Assembly (NCBI GenBank): GCA_011051075.1
Contig: DREN01000367.1
Span: 1-14,870 of the forward strand
Direction: 5' to 3'
Length of the DNA stretch: 14,870 nucleotides
Source of the DNA: Deltaproteobacteria bacterium
GTDB taxonomy: Bacteria; Desulfobacterota; DSM-4660; Desulfatiglandales; Desulfatiglandaceae
The number at the start of each line of letters is the position of its first letter. Positions within the stretch are counted from its first letter, which is position 1. Of this stretch, positions 7,745 through 14,870 are shown piece after piece. The notes below the pieces were generated by a model that saw only the letters and a program-made list of their open reading frames with translations, did no database searches and was not told the origin of the DNA. Position numbers and translations under genes: made by a program.

Positions 7745-7798
7745 TTCAGGCACTGAATAATTTGCGAATTGAACAGGGTAAGCATTGCGAATCAATAT
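7745..7798 (+). promoter_or_regulatory. Possible promoter/operator zone before the redox gene cluster
   Basis: The 150 bases after the palindromes hold no gene but show small symmetric elements: the inverted repeat TTCAG-GCA-CTGAA (7745-7757), and an 8-base direct repeat TTGCGAAT at 7762-7769 and 7785-7792, 23 bases apart. TTGAAC (7769-7774) followed after 18 bases by CAATAT (7793-7798) is a poor promoter candidate. The leader to the flavoprotein start would then be about 70 bases. The elements are visible, but each is short enough to arise by chance. Confidence 0.3.
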
Positions 7799-7877
7799 CA
7801 GCAGTTCACCCCAGGGCATTACTCGAGATCCTTAGCCTTCTATTTGTTCGAGACCATCACATAGTGGAACAGAGAAA

Positions 7878-9542
7878 ATGGAGATCGTTGAGCTTTCAAC
7901 AGATGTCTTGATTATTGGTGGGGGTTTGGCCGGTACCAACGCTGCCATGGCTGCCGCTGAAAAGGGTGCAAAGGTAATTATAACTGACAAGGGGAACATA
8001 GACCGCAGCGGTGATATCGGCGGAGGTGTGGATCACTTTATGGCGTATCTCAATGAAGGTCAGAAATGGGATACCGAGGAGGCCTTCTTAGGCTATGTGG
8101 ACAAGGTGGGACGAGGCACAGGCCACCTTTCCATCATAGAGTCTGTGTATTGTGCGGAACTGCCCGATGCAATAGACCGGATGGCTCGCATAGGCAATCC
8201 ATTAACTCAAACCGACGGATCTTTTTACAGGACCCGTTCCATGGGTCAGCCAGGCACCTACTGGATAAATTTTAATGGAAAAAGGTTAAAGCCCCGGCTG
8301 GGAAAGGCGGTTCGCGAACTGGGATGTACGGTCTTAGACAAAGTCATGATGGTGGATCTATTGACTCATGAGGGCGCAGTGGTAGGTGGAATAGGTTTCC
8401 ACATCCGCAGTGGCGATTTTTACGTTATCCAGTCCAAGGCCACTGTCATTGCCACTGGCAACACCAATCGCTTGTATGAAAACCCGCGTATTAATCCATT
8501 CAACACCTGGCTGTGCCCCTTTGATACGGGAGATGGCCAGATAATGGCCCTGAATGCGGGGGCCGCTCTCACCAACATGGAATATATGCGCATGACATTG
8601 CTACCCAAGGGCTTTGCTGCTCCGGGTTTCAACGCCCTGGTCGGGATGGGTGGCCGGTTCGTGAATGGCCTTGGCGAGTATTATATGGAAAAGCATCACG
8701 CCATGGGAAACCGTGCCCCTCGTTATGATGTGGTGTTTCATACCTTAGAGGAAATCAGAAGAGGCCATGGCCCGATTTATATTGACTGCCGCCACCTGAA
8801 CGATGAGGATTTGACTCATCTGAAGTCCAGCCTGGGATATGACAAAGATACACTCCCCGATTATTTTGAACAGAGGGGCGAAGACCTACGTTCAAGACCT
8901 GTAGAAATTACGGTTTCCGAAGGGATGCAGGCCGGTCCTACCGAGGTCACCGGAAGCGGGATAAAGATCGACCGGCATTCGGCATCTACGATCCCGGGGC
9001 TCTTTGCCTCCGGAGACGCCTGTGACCACAACCGCTGTGTGCACGGCGCCGTAGCTGGAGGCTATAAGGCAGGTAAATCGGCCGCTGTCTTTGCATCGGG
9101 CATGAAACATGCCGATTCAGCGCCAAGATCCATGACCCGTGAACAAATCGACCGCTTCAGAGCACCGCTTTATCTTTCCTCAGGATACCCCTACCGCCAA
9201 ATCGAAGATGCCATTCGAAAGATCATGGCTGAGCACGTCGGTCCCATGCGTACGGCCCATACGCTCAAGACAGGGATGGAAAAGTTAGAGGGGATCGAGC
9301 GCCATTTAGATGATATGAAGGCCGATGATCTTCATGAACTCATGCGCACTTACGAGACACGCTCCATCCTTTCGGTTGGAAAAGTGATGGCAACCACCGC
9401 CCTTTTCCGGACAGAAAGCAGAAACAAGCCCTATCACCATCGTCTCGATTTCCCGGACACGGATAACACGCACTGGTGCGGGCTGGTGGTTGTTCAGAAG
9501 AAGGGAGATAAATTTTCCTGTTCTTTTGAGGCAGTTTCATAA
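7878..9542 (+). CDS. FAD-dependent oxidoreductase of the fumarate reductase / AprA flavoprotein superfamily
   Basis: A 554-residue flavoprotein. The N-terminal dinucleotide-binding motif is complete: VLIIGGGLAG (10-19) with GxGxxG and an acidic/basic strand end (ITDKG). SGDIGGGVDHF (44-54) is the second flavin-contact region, and GLFASGDACDHNR with GAVAGGYKAGKSAA near 375-405 closes the FAD domain. The C-terminal helical part (RSILSVGKVMATTALFRTESR, then HRLDFPDTD) is the SdhA/FrdA/AprA-type ending. There is no signal peptide, so it should be cytoplasmic. The downstream 8-Cys ferredoxin makes the pair look like AprA-AprB, but the ferredoxin is much shorter than AprB, and I cannot assign APS reductase, fumarate reductase or another activity. 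The start at 7878 has only a weak GAGA upstream. Confidence 0.85.
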   Translation: MEIVELSTDVLIIGGGLAGTNAAMAAAEKGAKVIITDKGNIDRSGDIGGGVDHFMAYLNEGQKWDTEEAFLGYVDKVGRGTGHLSIIESVYCAELPDAIDRMARIGNPLTQTDGSFYRTRSMGQPGTYWINFNGKRLKPRLGKAVRELGCTVLDKVMMVDLLTHEGAVVGGIGFHIRSGDFYVIQSKATVIATGNTNRLYENPRINPFNTWLCPFDTGDGQIMALNAGAALTNMEYMRMTLLPKGFAAPGFNALVGMGGRFVNGLGEYYMEKHHAMGNRAPRYDVVFHTLEEIRRGHGPIYIDCRHLNDEDLTHLKSSLGYDKDTLPDYFEQRGEDLRSRPVEITVSEGMQAGPTEVTGSGIKIDRHSASTIPGLFASGDACDHNRCVHGAVAGGYKAGKSAAVFASGMKHADSAPRSMTREQIDRFRAPLYLSSGYPYRQIEDAIRKIMAEHVGPMRTAHTLKTGMEKLEGIERHLDDMKADDLHELMRTYETRSILSVGKVMATTALFRTESRNKPYHHRLDFPDTDNTHWCGLVVVQKKGDKFSCSFEAVS

Positions 9543-9588
9543 GAGTTGTACCTGGGGATACCAGACTATTTTTTTAGGAGAAAAGGAG

Positions 9589-9801
9589 ATGCCGCCCATT
9601 TTTGATGATAACGCATGTTCGGGTTGCGGTCTATGCGATTCCATCTGTCCTGCAGATGCCATTTACTTAAGAAGCGACGATGACAGAGAAATTCCCTATC
9701 TGAAATACCCTGATGAGTGCTGGCACTGCGGCTCCTGCCGCCAGGACTGCCCGGAGGGAGCCATTTCAATCCAGTTCCCGCCCGATATGCTGAATATCTG
9801 A
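9589..9801 (+). CDS. Small 2x[4Fe-4S] ferredoxin, partner of the flavoprotein
   Basis: A 70-residue ferredoxin. Two classic cluster motifs are present: C10-x2-C13-x2-C16-x3-C20-P and C44-x2-C47-x2-C50-x3-C54-P, separated by a charged loop (RSDDDREIP). The reading frame is open upstream to 9490, overlapping the flavoprotein, but the ATG at 9589 is chosen because TAGGAG (9575-9580) lies 8 bases ahead and the first cluster starts at residue 10 from it. It resembles the cluster domain of AprB-type subunits without their C-terminal tail. Its gene sits 46 bases after the flavoprotein, so it most likely carries electrons to or from the FAD, possibly on to the molybdoenzyme encoded next. Confidence 0.9.
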   Translation: MPPIFDDNACSGCGLCDSICPADAIYLRSDDDREIPYLKYPDECWHCGSCRQDCPEGAISIQFPPDMLNI

Positions 9802-9930
9802 TCAGGCGTTTCAATTTAGGCACCTTGCCTTCCTTGAAACAGCGTCATATGAGGTTTCGCCCGGATGTGGACCGGTGAAATCTTTATTGCTAAAAACCCA
9901 TCACGACACCGGAAAAGGAATGGTTCCATT

Positions 9931-12078
9931 ATGCCCACCAAACCCATATTGTCTCCAATAAACGTATTAAAAGGAAAGATTCCAGACGAGAAGAGTGGCA
10001 TCGAGGTCAGAAAAACCATCTGTTCCATCTGCAACCCCATCTCCCACTGTGGAATCGATGCCTACGTAAAGGATGGAGTTGTAATCAAGGTGGAGGGGAC
10101 CAGGGAAAACCCCCACAACGCCGGGACCCTCTGCTCAAAGGGAGCGGCCAACAGGCAGTACATCTATCATCCCGACCGGATCATGACCCCTCTTATAAAA
10201 AAGGGAGACAGAAATTCAGGGCAATTTGAGCCCATCTCCTGGGAGGAGGCCCTGGATATTATTGGAGAGCGCCTTCTTCGTATGAGAGATGAATCCGGGC
10301 CTGAGTCGGTGGTCTTTTACGCCGGTTTTCCCAAGTGGATGCGCCCCTTCCTCAAGAGACTTGCCCACAGCTTTGGCTCGCCCAACTACTGCTCTGAATC
10401 GAGCACCTGCTCCGCAGGCGCCCTGCTGGCGTCCAAGTTGAACTACGGTGCTGCCGCCCGCCCGGAACTCCCCAAGTGCAGGTGCCTTCTTGTATGGAGC
10501 ACCAATCCCTTTTACTCCAACACTTCGGCGGTTCGAAAACTCCTGGATGTAATGGAGAAGGGGATAAAGGTCATTGAAGTCGGCCCGTTAATAACCCCTC
10601 TAACCTCCCATGCGGATATCCATCTGCGGATAAGACCCGGCACATCAGGGGCCCTGGCCCTGGGCATGGCCTGTGTGATCATTGAAGAGGGGCTTCATGA
10701 TCAGGAGTTTGTGGAAAAATGGACCGTGGGGTTTGACGAGTACAGGGCCTACACCGGGGAATTCACCCTGGCAAGGACAAGCGAGATCACGGGCGTGCCG
10801 TCTGATCTGATCGTAAAAGCGGCGAGGCTCTACGCCACCACAAAACCTGCAGGAGTCCTTAACGGTCCCAACGCCACTGTCCATCATACCAACGGGGTTC
10901 AGAACCACCGGGCAATAACCGCCCTCATTGGCCTCACCGGAAATTTCGACCGAGAGGGGGGGAACTACCTGGTCCCGCCCTCCTATCTCTACGTGGTCAA
11001 CGGCCTGACCACCCGTCAGCAGGCCTTTGAGCAGTCCCGGCCCTGGGACGAGATGCCCCCCCGAGTGGGAGAGGACCTCTACCCTGTCTGGTGCAGACTC
11101 ATCCCGGAGGCCCAGGCCATCCATCTCCCCTTTCAGATAAGAAGCGGAAAACCCTACCCCATACGGGCGGTCATGGGCTTTGGCATGAACCACCGCATGT
11201 GGCCGGGTTCCGACCATATGCGTGAAAGCCTGAAAATGCTGGACTTCCTGGTGGATGTGGATCTGTTCATGACCGATACGGCCAGGCTGGCAGACCTGGT
11301 TCTCCCTGCCTGCACATCCTTTGAGAGGAGCGAACTCAAGTTCTATCCCGAACAGCATGTCATCTGGACCGGCCCTGTTATTGAACCCCTGGGCGAGTCG
11401 CGGCCTGACGCTGATATCATCTTTGACATGGCTGCAAGGCTGGCCCCTGAAGATCCCCTGCTCAAGAAAGGTTACAAGGAATGCGTGGACTGGATCCTGA
11501 AACCCACCGGTCTCAAGGTCGATGACCTGAAGAGGTATCCCTCTGGATACACGCTCAAAGATATCCCCATGCCCCCCTACAGAAAGTATGAGGGCAGGGG
11601 TTTTGACACACCGTCGGGAAAAATGGAGTTCACCTCCACTGTGCTCGAGGAGGCCGGCATTGACCCGCTCCCGCGGTTCAAGGAGCCAGGGCTCAGCCCC
11701 TGGTCAACCCCTGAGGTGGCCGGAGAATTCCCCCTGATCCTCACCACCGGGGCCAGGCTTCCCATCTACGTCCATTCCAGGACCTTCAGGCTCCCCTGGA
11801 TCAGGAGGCTTCGGCCCGACCCCATGGTGGATATGAACCCCGTGGACGCGCAGCACAGGGATCTCTCCCCGGGTGACTGGGTTGAACTCTCCACCCAGAG
11901 GGGAAAGGTACGGGTCAGGGCCAACCTCACTGAAATCGTCCCACCCGGTACGGTGAACATATTTCATAACTATCCCGGCGCCGACATAAACAAACTCATT
12001 GAGCCCGACTACCTGGACCCCATTTCCGGTTATCCGGGATTCAAATCCCTTCTGTGTGAAATAAGGAAGGCCTCATGA
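9931..12078 (+). CDS. Molybdopterin (Mo/W-bis-MGD) oxidoreductase catalytic subunit, DMSO reductase family
   Basis: A 715-residue catalytic subunit (737 if started at the in-frame ATG at 9865). Numbers below use the 9931 start. An N-terminal [4Fe-4S] motif is present as C31-x2-C34-x5-C40 (CSICNPISHC) with the fourth ligand at C68 (GTLCSKGA); the usual spacing is CX2CX3C. NYCSESSTCSAG (152-163) is the expected Mo/W ligand region, C160 being the best candidate. Middle domains show GPNATVHHTNG and DRFMTDTA-like DLFMTDTARLADLVLPACTSFE, typical of the family. The C-terminal dinucleotide-binding domain has LILTTGARLPIYVHSRT, NPVDAQHRDLSPGDWVEL and a GYPGFKSLLCEIRK tail. There is no twin-arginine signal, so it is cytoplasmic. 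It may belong near acetylene-hydratase-like or polysulfide/thiosulfate reductase-like clades, but the substrate is unknown. The 9931 start has AAAAGGA 11 bases ahead; the 9865 start has GAGG 10 bases ahead, so neither is decisive. Confidence 0.88.
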   Translation: MPTKPILSPINVLKGKIPDEKSGIEVRKTICSICNPISHCGIDAYVKDGVVIKVEGTRENPHNAGTLCSKGAANRQYIYHPDRIMTPLIKKGDRNSGQFEPISWEEALDIIGERLLRMRDESGPESVVFYAGFPKWMRPFLKRLAHSFGSPNYCSESSTCSAGALLASKLNYGAAARPELPKCRCLLVWSTNPFYSNTSAVRKLLDVMEKGIKVIEVGPLITPLTSHADIHLRIRPGTSGALALGMACVIIEEGLHDQEFVEKWTVGFDEYRAYTGEFTLARTSEITGVPSDLIVKAARLYATTKPAGVLNGPNATVHHTNGVQNHRAITALIGLTGNFDREGGNYLVPPSYLYVVNGLTTRQQAFEQSRPWDEMPPRVGEDLYPVWCRLIPEAQAIHLPFQIRSGKPYPIRAVMGFGMNHRMWPGSDHMRESLKMLDFLVDVDLFMTDTARLADLVLPACTSFERSELKFYPEQHVIWTGPVIEPLGESRPDADIIFDMAARLAPEDPLLKKGYKECVDWILKPTGLKVDDLKRYPSGYTLKDIPMPPYRKYEGRGFDTPSGKMEFTSTVLEEAGIDPLPRFKEPGLSPWSTPEVAGEFPLILTTGARLPIYVHSRTFRLPWIRRLRPDPMVDMNPVDAQHRDLSPGDWVELSTQRGKVRVRANLTEIVPPGTVNIFHNYPGADINKLIEPDYLDPISGYPGFKSLLCEIRKAS

Positions 12079-12572
12079 ACAGGGATGGGCATATGACACG
12101 ATTGACCTTTTCCCTTGATGTCTCCCGCTGCAGCGGCTGTATGGCCTGCGTTGTGGCATGTATGGACCAGAACGATCCCCCCGAAGGGATCCTTGGCTTC
12201 AGGTCCGTTGAAAGGATCGAAATGGGGGCCTATCCCCACGTCAGGATCTCCTTTGTCTCCATCTCATGCTTTAACTGCGAAAACCCGCCCTGCATCATGG
12301 TCTGCCCTACGGGGGCCATCAGAAGGAGCGGCAATAACGGTATTGTTCAGACGGTTACGGATCTCTGCATCGGCTGCCACGCCTGTCTCATGGCCTGCCC
12401 CTTTGGGTCCCCGGTCTTTGGAGGAGCCGGGACCATGACCAAGTGCAACTCCTGCGAGGAAAGGGTGGATCAGGGGCTTGAACCCGCCTGCGTCAGGGTA
12501 TGCCCCACCCGGGCGCTCCGGTTTGGACCGGCGGCTCGCGCCGCATTAGAGACTCCCGGCGAAACAGGGTAA
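12075..12572 (+). CDS. Four-cluster [4Fe-4S] electron-transfer subunit of the molybdoenzyme
   Basis: A 165-residue DmsB/HycB/NrfC-type ferredoxin subunit. All 16 cluster cysteines are visible: C19/22/25/29, C65/68/73/77 (CFNCENPPCIMVCP), C98/101/104/108 (CIGCHACLMACP), and C124/127/139/143 (CNSCEERVDQGLEPACVRVCP). This is the standard four-cluster wire seen in small subunits of DMSO reductase-family enzymes. Its ATG overlaps the TGA of the catalytic subunit (ATGA), with AAGGAAGG just upstream, indicating coupled translation and a 1:1 complex. It has no signal or membrane anchor and no third (NrfD/DmsC-like) subunit follows, so electrons probably go to or from a soluble partner. A second ATG at 12093 is possible but lies far from the ribosome-binding site. 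Confidence 0.92.
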   Translation: MNRDGHMTRLTFSLDVSRCSGCMACVVACMDQNDPPEGILGFRSVERIEMGAYPHVRISFVSISCFNCENPPCIMVCPTGAIRRSGNNGIVQTVTDLCIGCHACLMACPFGSPVFGGAGTMTKCNSCEERVDQGLEPACVRVCPTRALRFGPAARAALETPGETG

Positions 12573-12614
12573 CCGCCTCATCCATCTCAACCCCCTGTTA
12601 CAAACGTGACAAGG

Positions 12615-13370
12615 ATGATGGAACGTAAGGATACAAAGCATAAGGATACTCCCTTCAGAAAAAAGGCCATCTGCGGCCTGCTTTTTCTGCTTCTCATGCT
12701 CACAGGACTTCCCACCTGCTCGGCAAGGGAGGAGCCCGATTACGCCCGCCTCAGGGAAGAGATGGTCAGGGAGCAGATCACGGCAAGGGGGGTCAGTGAT
12801 CCGGCGGTGATAAGGGCCATGAGGAAGGTGCCAAGGCACCTCTTTGTGCCCCCGGACAGGAGGGCCTTCTCCTACGGGGATCATCCCCTGCCCATAGGTG
12901 AGGGACAGACCATATCACAGCCCTATATTGTGGCCTTCATGACAGAGGCCCTTGGGCTCAGGCCCGGGAACAAGGTCCTTGAGATAGGCACGGGGTCAGG
13001 GTACCAGGCCGCGATTCTCAGGGAGATGGGAACCAGGGTGTACTCCATTGAAATCATACCGGCCCTGGGGAAGAGGGCCAGGAAGACCCTGAGCCGTCTG
13101 GGTTACACGGATGTTCACATAAAAATAGGGGACGGTTACAGGGGATGGCCCGGGGAGGCCCCCTTTGACGCCATAATAGTAACCTGCGCCCCTGAACAGA
13201 TCCCCGGACCCCTTGTGGAGCAACTAAAGGAGGGGGGCCGCATGATCATTCCAGTGGGGAAGAGGGGGACTGTCCAGAAACTGGTGCGCGGGGTAAAGAA
13301 AGGGGGCAGGATCAGGACCGAAGACCTGCTGCTCGTCCGCTTTGTGCCCATGGTAGGGGAAGGTGACTAA
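12615..13370 (+). CDS. pcm: Protein-L-isoaspartate O-methyltransferase, probably exported
   Basis: A SAM-dependent enzyme that methylates isoaspartyl residues in aged proteins to start their repair. Family features, numbered from the ATG at 12615: MVREQITARGV (50-60), PRHLFVP (73-79), the signature IGEGQTISQPYIVAFM (94-109), and SAM motif VLEIGTGSGYQAA (121-133) followed by YSIE as the acidic ribose contact. Unlike the usual cytoplasmic form, about 40 residues precede the enzyme: a basic start (ERKDTKHKDTPFRKK) and a hydrophobic stretch (~18-34) ending in CSA, which looks like a signal peptide with cleavage before REEP. Cys35 is not in a good lipobox. Start choice is uncertain: GTG 12606, ATG 12615 and ATG 12618 are all in frame, and AAGG at 12611-12614 is too close for any of them. 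Confidence 0.9.
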   Translation: MMERKDTKHKDTPFRKKAICGLLFLLLMLTGLPTCSAREEPDYARLREEMVREQITARGVSDPAVIRAMRKVPRHLFVPPDRRAFSYGDHPLPIGEGQTISQPYIVAFMTEALGLRPGNKVLEIGTGSGYQAAILREMGTRVYSIEIIPALGKRARKTLSRLGYTDVHIKIGDGYRGWPGEAPFDAIIVTCAPEQIPGPLVEQLKEGGRMIIPVGKRGTVQKLVRGVKKGGRIRTEDLLLVRFVPMVGEGD

Positions 13371-13451
13371 GCGGATTCTTTCGCCCTCTGACCAACAACA
13401 GGGAGTTTCTGGGCCCCGGGCCTGTCCCGCTGAATCCTTGGAGATTAGGAT

Positions 13452-14003
13452 ATGAGTGCCAGAATAAACAGAAGGGTTACCCTCCATGAGGGGAGGGTCT
13501 TCAGGCTTGTGAGGGAAAACATCACACTGGAAAACGGCGTGACCGTTGACCTTGACGTCATACGGCACCCCGGTGCATCGGCCATTGTGCCCCTCACCGA
13601 AAAGGGCACCCTGCTCATGATCAGGCAGTACCGTCATGCAGTGGGAAAATTTATCTGGGAGATCCCTGCCGGGACCCTGGATCCGGGAGAGGCCCCCCTT
13701 GAGTGCGCCCGAAGGGAACTGGTTGAAGAGACCGGATTCAGGGCCGAGGGATGGGAAAAAATAGGAGAGATTACCCCCCTTCCCGGGTACTCGGACGAGC
13801 GTATCCATTTATTCCTTGCAACCGGTCTCACCCCTGCCAGTCAGAAGCTTGACGCGGATGAGATCCTTCAGGTGCACGAGATCGCCTTTGAAAGGGCTAT
13901 CCACATGGTCCGGGTGGGGGAGATCGAAGACGGCAAGACCATCTCCGGGCTTGTCATGGCAGACCTCATGATGAGTGAGAGCACCGGGGAGGATGCGCCA
14001 TGA
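13452..14003 (+). CDS. Nudix hydrolase, ADP-ribose pyrophosphatase type
   Basis: A 183-residue hydrolase that probably splits ADP-ribose or a related nucleoside diphosphate sugar into AMP and a sugar phosphate, using Mg2+. The Nudix box is perfect: G74-x5-E80-x7-R88-E89-x2-E92-E93-x-G95-F96. Upstream, ENGVTVDLDVIRHPGASAIVPL and LLMIRQYRHAVGKFIWEIPAG are the strands that in ADP-ribose pyrophosphatases (NudF-like) precede the box; EITPLPGYSDERIHLFLA follows it, with a Pro downstream as in that subgroup. GGAG (13440-13443) lies 8 bases ahead of the ATG. The stop overlaps the start of the sugar-kinase gene by 4 bases, so they are co-translated. Substrate preference beyond the subgroup is inferred. 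Confidence 0.9.
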   Translation: MSARINRRVTLHEGRVFRLVRENITLENGVTVDLDVIRHPGASAIVPLTEKGTLLMIRQYRHAVGKFIWEIPAGTLDPGEAPLECARRELVEETGFRAEGWEKIGEITPLPGYSDERIHLFLATGLTPASQKLDADEILQVHEIAFERAIHMVRVGEIEDGKTISGLVMADLMMSESTGEDAP

Positions 14004-14870
14004 TCCCCATCACAGACCTCCTAACAAAAAAACCTGTTCAAGCCTCGGCCCCCTGCCGTATTGACTCGGGCGGCACCTGGGACATCAAGGCCCTTGCCCT
14101 CCCCCTTGAGGCAGTGAATCCCACCACCGTAAACATCGCCCTCAGCCTCAGGACCAGGGCGGTCCTTCACCCCTTTGAAGAGGGAAAGGTAAAGATCCGT
14201 TCAACGGGCTTTGACCACCCTGAAACCGGTTTCATCGACCGGCTTCCCTTTGACACCCGGTTCGGGCTCTTCTTCGCGGCCGTCTCCTTTTTCGGGTTTC
14301 ACGGTGTGGAAATAAGAATCGACTCCGAATCCCCAATACGCTCGGCCATGGGCGGTTCAAGCACGGCCCTGGTCGCCCTGATCAAGGCCCTTTCAAAGGT
14401 CAGCGTGATGGTAAGCGGTAAGGGATATGTAAGGAGAGAGATCCTTCACCTGGCCTATCACCTTGAAGATGGTGTGAGCGGGGGCAACTGCGGGATCCAG
14501 GATCAGGCGGCCGCCGTGTACGGGGGCGTACATCAGTGGGAATGGTGCTATGGGAACCGGAGCGCCCCCCTCAGGAAAATCCCCCTCCTGGACCCTGAGG
14601 GCAGGAAGGCCCTTTCAAGACGGCTCCTGATCATCTACAGCGGAAAGAGACATACATCTTCTGAAACCAACCTCAGGTGGATAAGGGATTTTCTCTCGGG
14701 CAGCACAAGGGCCCGATGGATAAGGGCCAACCAGACCGTTCGCCGTTTCGGCAGGGCCGTTCACCAGAGAGACTGGAAACTGGCCGCGGCCCTGCTCAGA
14801 GAAGAGATGTCCATCAGGAGGGAAGTAACGCCCGGGGCCATCACCCCCTTCACAGAGGAACTGATTGAAC
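14000..14870 (+). CDS. GHMP-family sugar kinase, partial (runs off the window)
   Basis: An open frame from the ATG at 14000, overlapping the Nudix stop (ATGA), continues without a stop for 290 codons to the end. GHMP landmarks are visible: substrate motif APCRIDSGGTWD (17-28), ATP-binding motif SPIRSAMGGSSTALVAL (111-127, P-x5-GGSS), QDQAAAVYGG (167-176) containing the likely catalytic Asp168, and IIYSGKRHTSSET (211-223) as the third region. The opening motif and the YSGKRHTSS stretch resemble D-glycero-D-manno-heptose 7-phosphate kinase or fucokinase-like members more than galactokinase or mevalonate kinase, so a sugar or sugar-phosphate is the probable substrate. Those enzymes are about 330-350 aa, so some 40-60 residues are probably missing. 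It is cytoplasmic. Exact substrate is not determined. Confidence 0.85.
   Translation, partial: MIPITDLLTKKPVQASAPCRIDSGGTWDIKALALPLEAVNPTTVNIALSLRTRAVLHPFEEGKVKIRSTGFDHPETGFIDRLPFDTRFGLFFAAVSFFGFHGVEIRIDSESPIRSAMGGSSTALVALIKALSKVSVMVSGKGYVRREILHLAYHLEDGVSGGNCGIQDQAAAVYGGVHQWEWCYGNRSAPLRKIPLLDPEGRKALSRRLLIIYSGKRHTSSETNLRWIRDFLSGSTRARWIRANQTVRRFGRAVHQRDWKLAAALLREEMSIRREVTPGAITPFTEELIE

Noticed and set aside
7878..9801. Assignment as APS reductase AprAB
   Set aside because: The ferredoxin lacks the AprB tail, and no sat, qmo or dsr genes are nearby; the flavoprotein superfamily is too broad to name the reaction.
10645..11358. 237-codon minus-strand open frame inside the molybdoenzyme
   Set aside because: It is antisense to well-conserved molybdopterin-domain sequence and its translation lacks any domain pattern.
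9931..12572. Assignment as pyrogallol transhydroxylase or resorcinol hydroxylase, suggested by the neighbouring resorcylate-decarboxylase-like enzyme
   Set aside because: As I recall, the transhydroxylase large subunit is longer and lacks the N-terminal cluster, whereas this protein has four cluster cysteines; adjacency alone is not enough.

Overview
The window looks like chromosome of an anaerobic, GC-moderate bacterium, most likely a Desulfobacterota (deltaproteobacterial) sulfate reducer or syntroph. This is inferred from gene content: a TAXI-type TRAP transporter, an AprA/FrdA-like flavoprotein with an 8-Cys ferredoxin, a molybdopterin oxidoreductase with a four-cluster ferredoxin, and a GH57 glucan enzyme. 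AGG/AGA-rich arginine use in the flanks and a C5/G5 palindromic intergenic repeat fit the same group. I saw no rRNA, tRNA, CRISPR array or transposase.

Layout. (1) 1-471: a lone ribbon-helix-helix antitoxin-like gene behind a perfect 14-bp inverted repeat, with no recognisable toxin after it. (2) 472-2559, minus strand: a GH57 alpha-amylase/4-alpha-glucanotransferase, divergent from the next block. (3) 2754-7607, plus strand: a FadR/FCD-type GntR regulator, a TAXI solute-binding protein, a fused TRAP permease and an amidohydrolase-2/ACMSD-type hydrolase or decarboxylase whose start overlaps the permease stop. This reads as an uptake-and-first-step catabolic operon for an organic (possibly aromatic or hydroxy) acid. 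The regulator has a near-textbook FadR-group operator just upstream. (4) 7608-7877: a non-coding gap with two C5/G5 palindromes and a possible promoter or operator zone. (5) 7878-12572, plus strand: a cytoplasmic redox module of flavoprotein, 2x[4Fe-4S] ferredoxin, molybdopterin oxidoreductase with an unusual CX2CX5C cluster motif, and a 4x[4Fe-4S] subunit overlapping it by 4 bases. No membrane anchor, quinone-binding subunit or Tat signal is present. (6) 12615-14870: housekeeping-like genes: an apparently exported protein-L-isoaspartate methyltransferase, a Nudix ADP-ribose pyrophosphatase-type enzyme, and a GHMP sugar kinase that runs off the window.

How it may work together (inference): the TRAP system imports an anionic substrate, the metal-dependent amidohydrolase-fold enzyme decarboxylates or hydrolyses it, and the redox module may oxidise or reduce the product with electrons moving through soluble ferredoxin subunits. 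The link between blocks 3 and 5 rests only on adjacency and shared strand. A repeat-filled gap separates them, and arginine codon use changes between the flavoprotein and the molybdoenzyme, so they may have separate histories. The substrate cannot be read from the sequence.
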